Positions 58,390-64,000 of a stretch of 64,000 bases of DNA are shown in pieces. Source of the DNA: Polytrichum commune (Eukaryota; Streptophyta; Polytrichopsida; Polytrichales; Polytrichaceae); assembly GCA_950295325.1 (NCBI GenBank), contig OX485808.1, forward strand, positions 15,398,527-15,462,526, written 5' to 3'. The notes beneath the pieces are model-generated. The model did no database searches. It was not told the origin of the DNA and saw only the letters and a program-made list of their open reading frames with translations. Both the position numbers and the translations under genes were made by a program. Every line of letters starts with the position of its first letter. Position 1 is the first letter of the stretch.

Positions 58390-59260
58390 TTTGGGAACTG
58401 ACGTTGTGGAATTAGATAGTCATCCATGTTGTAATTTGGGGTCACAAAAGGTCCTAGGATCATAGGTTCATTTTCCCAAGGCAAAGGAATTGTGGCATCT
58501 TCAACATTAAAGTAGAGATATCCATAACAAACATCGAACTTAAAAACCAACAACATCTACCCTCAATCCATCATACTTTGACATTTGAACCACCCTCCCC
58601 CCTCAAATGTATAATTACAATGATACATATCATAGAGGACTCTCTATGTCATCTTTACATGTGACAAAATGTAGCTCCCACGCAGGATACAAGTGGTCTT
58701 AGCGAATTTAAGCATGACACATGGCAAAACTTGACGGGACAACAATTGTTTTGTGTTGGAATAGAGAGACCAGTGTTGCTTTTAGGTTCAATGTGAGCTT
58801 TACCCCAATTTGGGTGTAAACGTGAACCACCACCACATGCGGGTGTGTTAGAGTGGGTGGAAGGTAGGTTCACCTAAAATTCGAAGTGCCATCAAACCCA
58901 ATAAGGCACCTTTATTCCAAGAAATTATTACATACGCATATCTTGCGGTCCTAGAAAGGAACGTGAAGGTAGTTGTCCGGCATGTGAGTTGGTGAACCTT
59001 TTTTTTATGCATGTATATACATATATATATGCATTGAGTGTAACCTTACATGGTACATGGTGTATTTAGAACATAAAATTGTGTATCCATGAGGGAGGGC
59101 TCCGGTACAAATCTCATGCATCTATTATATATCATACCCAACTTGAGATGACAATGTTATTGTTATGTATATATAAGTGTAGAACATTTCATGCATCTTA
59201 TTTGTCTATTCTAAGATGACGCTCAATTTAACATATACACTTTGATACGTTTCACATTGA
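58390..59260. other. Intergenic, no gene recognised
   Basis: Short frames only. A tatatacatatatatatgc palindrome-like AT tract lies at about 59014-59034. Confidence 0.45.
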
Positions 59261-59264
59261 CTCG

Positions 59265-59640
59265 ATTACCTATTACACTATATATGATATATTGTGTTAT
59301 ACAGTATTGAATGTCACTATGGTAACTATTTGGATAACACTTCATATACAAATAAGTAAATAAATATTGTCATGGGTGATGGATGAGTTCATCCGTTGGC
59401 CAAAACCCTACCTTGTCTTGTCAGCAAGTTGTGATGACATAATTGTCATGGATGATTGAACTTTGGATGAAAAATCACTTGGTAAGTGACAGTGATTGCA
59501 ACATTGTAAATCTATAATCCCCAAAAAAACTTACAAGGATGAAAAATGCCGTTGGGTTAATATTAGTGTTGGTGACATTTAGTATTGAGCAAGACGACTA
59601 GAATTGGCGACACTGTATATTATATTTAGTGTAGTTTTGA
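59265..59640. mobile_element. MITE of the CTACACTAAATAT family, copy 2
   Basis: The left end attacactatatatgatat and right end attatatttagtgtag enclose a copy of 57120-57507 in the opposite orientation. Shared words in this orientation include gatggatgagttcatcc, cttgtcagcaagttgtgatg and gtaagtgacagtgattgcaa. Non-coding. Confidence 0.75.
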
Positions 59641-59644
59641 AGTC

Positions 59645-62445
59645 AATCACAATTTCTTTACATGCATATAATGTCAGTATGCGTTTACAATTACGAACAA
59701 AATTGAGTGCACTTTGAACATGCTCCTCTTCGACAAACAACCACGAACATTTCACATGCTCTTTTTTAGATTTAAAAAGTGGATGTGATACTGCACACAC
59801 TTGTGCACATGTATGCAAAATTTCACACTACGTTAATAATAAGAAAGTATGCTGCAAAGCCAAATGAGAAACTATATACAAATACTCAGTTTTGTTCAAG
59901 TTGCCTAAAGAATCTTTAGTAATTGGTCCAGTAGCCCATTGGCTTATAAGACCAAGCCATTGGGGGTTACTAGAGACATGGGAGCCCAATTTGAATGTGT
60001 GTGTGTGACATGTTGTCCGAGTCAAGTACAAGCATACAAATCACCCACACATGACAAGTTTGGTTCTTATTTGATGAGTTTTGGGAGCCCATACAAGCTA
60101 GGGATTTGTGTTGTCTACATAACTCTCCACAACAAATGTGAAAACATAGATTTTTTTTTTAATATTGTTATTTGATTGTTTGACTATAGAAACAACATCA
60201 AAGACCATGAATAAGTCTAGTGGAGGTAGTGGGAACGAATCGGCCCTCAAAGTTGTAGGGGACTCATTTTTACTGGAATCCTTTCATCCACGACAGATGA
60301 GTGTACATGGATGCCACGAATCCCAAGCAACTCGTACATATAAAATACGACTTGTTGGTATAAAGTAAAGAGGCATAACAAGTAACATACTTGGTCGTCG
60401 TGGTAGGTAGCATGTGCACACAACCTAAGTTCGAGTGAAGCCTCATCCGAACCTCTTTTCAAAGCCATGCTTTATAGAAACCCAATAGGCCCCCGTCTTT
60501 AAGAGGGAAACTTGCCACCATATGTTTGTGGCCCTACCCCACAAAAAACGTCCCATTAACTACACCGACTTGTCCTATTATTAGTGTGGGTTACCATTTG
60601 GAGTTACACATTGCCATAACTTTATGTTGAGAATAACACTTGGTGTTACATGGCATGTTACAAAAGCTTAAAAGTGCATTAAATACCATAAGGAAAATGT
60701 GCATTTGATGTACTTGGCATGTATGTTAATGACCTTGGCTTCATATTCCGTTCATAAAATAAAACTTGTATAACATAGTAAGGGAGTCCCCACGAGGTTT
60801 TTGAAGATTAATCAACACGGGGCCAAGTCTAGAAGCCGAGGGGAAGCAAAGGAATTCTAATAATAATAATAACAAAAATCCTCTTATTGGTGGTTTGGCT
60901 CCTTTGATTTTTTGAAACAAGTGGAGGAAGTGCCATTCTTTTGCAAACTTAAACTAGCATGTGGTTGATTGTTAGTAGAGAAAACTCACATACAATGACC
61001 CACTGAGAAGTCCCATGATTCAGCAACCACCTCACACAGAATAGAGACCATATACCCCTACAACATTGCAACCACACTAAACCCATCAATATAAAGATCA
61101 GCTAGTCATTAAGTTCCCATGAATACTTTGGTTACCCTGGTTACTATAGTGCCCACCCCGAGAGGGGTTAGTAGTCATGCACCATTGATATTATGTCCAA
61201 TGGACATAATACCAAGGGTGGGTCGAACGGGCATTTCAATCACGGTGATCCCATTGAGGTCATCGTTTCTTCTCTTTGTAGGGAAAAAAAACTACCACAT
61301 AAGTTAAACTACCATTGAACTTTAGATGCTTGATAAAAACAAAGGTGGTTATGTTCGCAAATATAAGAGGGTATAACCTTCTTCACAAGGGTTTTTCCTT
61401 TGCACAAGGGCACTCACAAGTGTACACTTAAACCACGTGGTCGGGGACTTTAGTCATGACATGCCCCTCAATGTTTTATATTTCCCTTTAGCTAAATAAG
61501 TTTGACATGAGAGGGAGGCACCACATTGTTTTGAGGTATACAATGTTACGTACTAATCGGAATTATACAATGCAACTACCTCGTATTGTGAACCTCTTTC
61601 TTTGCGAAAACAAAAAACAAATAGCTAGTTTGAGCACGAATGTCTTGCTTGATAAAACCCACACTCCAACTGAAAGATTATATCATTTGCTTTGCGTTGA
61701 ATAGCAAGTGATACGAAATACCATAAAACCTGTAGCCACACTAGATTTAGTGTGACCCACACTACTCATCATCAAACCCATATTAATTACATCGCAATCA
61801 CTACACAACAACTAAGAAATGTGTCTTATAACCTTTGGTTCTTACATGACAAAGTCACGAAGACCACTCTCATCCTTAAACAGATGAACGATAGGTCACC
61901 AATACGCACACAAAAATAAAAAATAAAAAATAAAAAATAAAAATGATTACTTAGCTGGGTTCCGAATATTTTGAAGCTTTAAACCGCGTTCATTAGAAAC
62001 GGTTGTCAAAGGTTCTCACTGCAGATCCTTGTATCTAAATAACATTCTAACTTATCTCACACGGGTCATTTGGGGCCTCGAGCAGTCATTTCTCGTCCAC
62101 CCATGAGACGCTGCCACGTGGCAGCCCAAGCGGGGTTTGCCACGTCATCGGGTGTCTAGAAGCTCCTTTTGCCCACTGACGTAACTTCCGCACATTCCCC
62201 TCACGTGGGCAAGTGATGCTTAACTCTTTCTCACGAATGATAATTGAGTAACGAGACCCATTTACGACCCCCTCCCAAAATAATAATAATAATAATAATA
62301 ATAATATGTAGAGTTCTTTAAAGTCGTGAAGTTTCATCCATGCAGTTGTTAATTTCTAAAGTGACGGAAAAAGTCATCAAGAATCACATATGTCACCGTC
62401 ACATTCGGCATGATGGAAAAAAGTAACGGTGAAAAGGGCACAAGT
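59645..62445. other. Intergenic with simple repeats
   Basis: Contains an (AAAAAT)n run (about 61912-61943), (TAA)n at about 62280-62305 and a small palindrome ttatgtccaatggacataa at about 61192-61210. No gene is supported. Confidence 0.45.
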
Positions 62446-62449
62446 TTGG

Positions 62450-63020
62450 GTTCTTTCAAAAGGGCGTTAATTGTACACTTTGACTCCCTAATATCACGTG
62501 TGTGGCAATTGAAGTGCATGTGATATTAAGGAGGTATGGAGTGTTAACATGGATGCATGATAATAAAGAATTAGTGTAGCACGTGGCAATATGGAATAAC
62601 ACAAAGTCAACATTGCAATAATGAAAATAATGACGATGATGACAATGTGATGAGTGCAAGCACGTGGTTTGAGTTTTTGGGTGGATTATTTCGATGTCAA
62701 GTTTTGTTATGTATATTTGTATATGAGGGAAATGTGACAACAAGGAGGGGGATTTAAATTGAGCACATCCGTACCCTAGGGTTTTGAAAGATAAGAGAGG
62801 TAGTAACATCACAAAGGTTAGGCGGTACTCAAATTTTCGTCTCAAAATTATCGGAAATAGGTCGACTTATGTAGTGAATATGGGTTACAAGAGAATTTTG
62901 TCTTTGAAAAATTATAGTAATTGTAAGTCTTGAAAACAACTTGTGGTTTTTCTTGTTAAACATTGTGATATCAAATTCATGAGGAGTGAAAAATCACCCC
63001 AATATCACACATGTACCACA
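62450..63020. repeat. Dispersed repeat family R1, longest copy
   Basis: The first half (about 62490-62830) matches 52600-53070 and the second half (about 62835-63015) matches 55030-55260, all in the same orientation. This copy joins the two partial ones. Termini and coding content were not found. Confidence 0.7.
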
Positions 63021-63134
63021 CATGCAAAGTTGCTTAAGTTAACGGAAATAATTTTATCTCCTCTAGATGAATATCCACGCAAACTATATCTTTTGGGTGA
63101 GAGTTTCTATTTTTAATGAACAAGAAGAACCCGC

Positions 63135-63340
63135 TGCTAACTTAGCTACAGATTTGCATGTTGAGTTTGAGAAATAACCAGTCGAGGTTCAAGACTTCAT
63201 GAAAATTACCCATTGTTTTAGAGGAATCTATAGAATGTACCTCAAATGAATAGAGAAAAACCGAAAGATAACAACATGTAACAGGTTGGATTTGGAAACA
63301 CTAGGATTTTGACCAAGTGTGCCCAAAAACCCTCCCCATG
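63135..63340. repeat. Single-arm copy of the GATCGGGG family
   Basis: Blocks gagtttgagaaataaccagt, gaggttcaagact, tagaggaatctatagaat, acaacatgtaacaggttgga, ggaaacactagga and gtgcccaaaaa follow the order of the 7077-7299 arm. The terminal sequence is decayed (cctccccatgca) and no partner arm is present. Confidence 0.7.
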
Positions 63341-63344
63341 CATG

Positions 63345-64000
63345 GTTCTATTCTATTCACAATTCCAATCCCAGTAACTACTGTACAGTGCTGTCTGGTT
63401 CAATGTGCCAGGAGGTCATGTCCACGATGGATTGAGTTAGGTCTTGATCAATGAAAATATGACACGTGGCAATGTTGAACCAGACACCATCTTACCATAT
63501 CTACTACACACATAGAATTGAATGTAAAGTAGATAAAGTAATGTGAGACATCTACTATGTATAAATTCTTTGCCCCATGTTAGAGCTACCCCTATGGTTG
63601 ATGGACAATGATTATCACCAAAATTGGTTTTCTAGGTTTGGGGCAAATTTGCGTTCTCATTTCAACCACAAAGTTATGCACTTTCCAAAATTTTTATTGT
63701 GCACTTGTTATATTATTGAGAGAGGCAACTCTCTAAACCCCTTCCCCCATGGAAAGAGGAAATTGGCACATACAATTGTTCATTCAACATTAAACCCTGA
63801 AATAGTGTGTAGCCTGGAGGTTACTTTTTGAAGTTGATGTGACGCTAAAATGATCTTCAATGATTTCAAATCAGTCTACACCGCTGGTGGTGTTTAGTGT
63901 CATGTGTGTAATAATGTCACTTACTTTGTTTTGAGATGTATGCAAGGTTACACTAATGATCAACAACTTTACCATTAGAGTCACGTCATGGCACTTGGCA
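63345..64000. other. Intergenic, no gene recognised
   Basis: An open frame at 63577-63831 (84 codons) has no recognisable domain. Near 63880 'gtgtttagtgtcatg' recalls the CTACACTAAATAT MITE end, but the window stops before a partner could be seen. Confidence 0.4.

Overview
This is a plant nuclear window, most likely from a bryophyte and probably a moss. The evidence is a single-exon protein kinase-NB-ARC-LRR gene (a fusion class described from mosses), an intron-rich CBP60 gene (a land-plant family), AT-rich intergenic DNA, and many small inverted-repeat transposons. The species cannot be fixed from the sequence. Only two genes are clearly protein-coding: an immune-receptor-like kinase-NLR on the + strand (20159-25123, with a broken LRR tail to 25828), and a calmodulin-binding protein 60 homologue on the - strand (38036-44443, eight coding exons, 640 aa).

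Layout. 1-15.2 kb is packed with repeats: a ~190-bp tandem array, a 1.28-kb near-perfect palindromic element (1488-2770), relatives of it at 3.6-4.6 kb and 12.9-13.3 kb, two TA-associated hairpin elements of a GATCGGGG-ended family, and a TA-flanked pogo/Tigger-like element (13272-14342) inserted inside an older repeat. 15.2-20.1 kb has no recognisable gene. 20.16-25.8 kb holds the kinase-NLR, whose LRR region is a 72-bp tandem array of about 36 units. 26.4-29.6 kb holds tandem repeats, a diverged dispersed repeat and a decayed LRR remnant. 29.9-36.7 kb holds two Harbinger/Tourist-like elements with TAA or TTA target duplications, a smaller inverted-repeat element and a foldback element. 38.0-45.4 kb is the CBP60 gene and its GC-richer upstream region. 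45.6-64 kb is repeat-rich, gene-poor DNA with more Tourist-like elements and other inverted-repeat families.

How the genes relate. Kinase-NLRs are expected to be intracellular immune receptors. CBP60 proteins are calmodulin-binding nuclear regulators, and several angiosperm members control salicylic-acid immunity. Both genes are therefore plausibly defence-linked, but they lie about 12 kb apart on opposite strands and nothing in the sequence shows that they act together.

The most informative observations are: the four-part receptor with a non-canonical MHD motif and highly homogenised LRRs; the two opposite single-base indels that end its ORF early although the LRR array continues; the nested TA insertion whose empty site is preserved elsewhere in the window; and the several TIR families whose ends and target duplications can be placed to the base.
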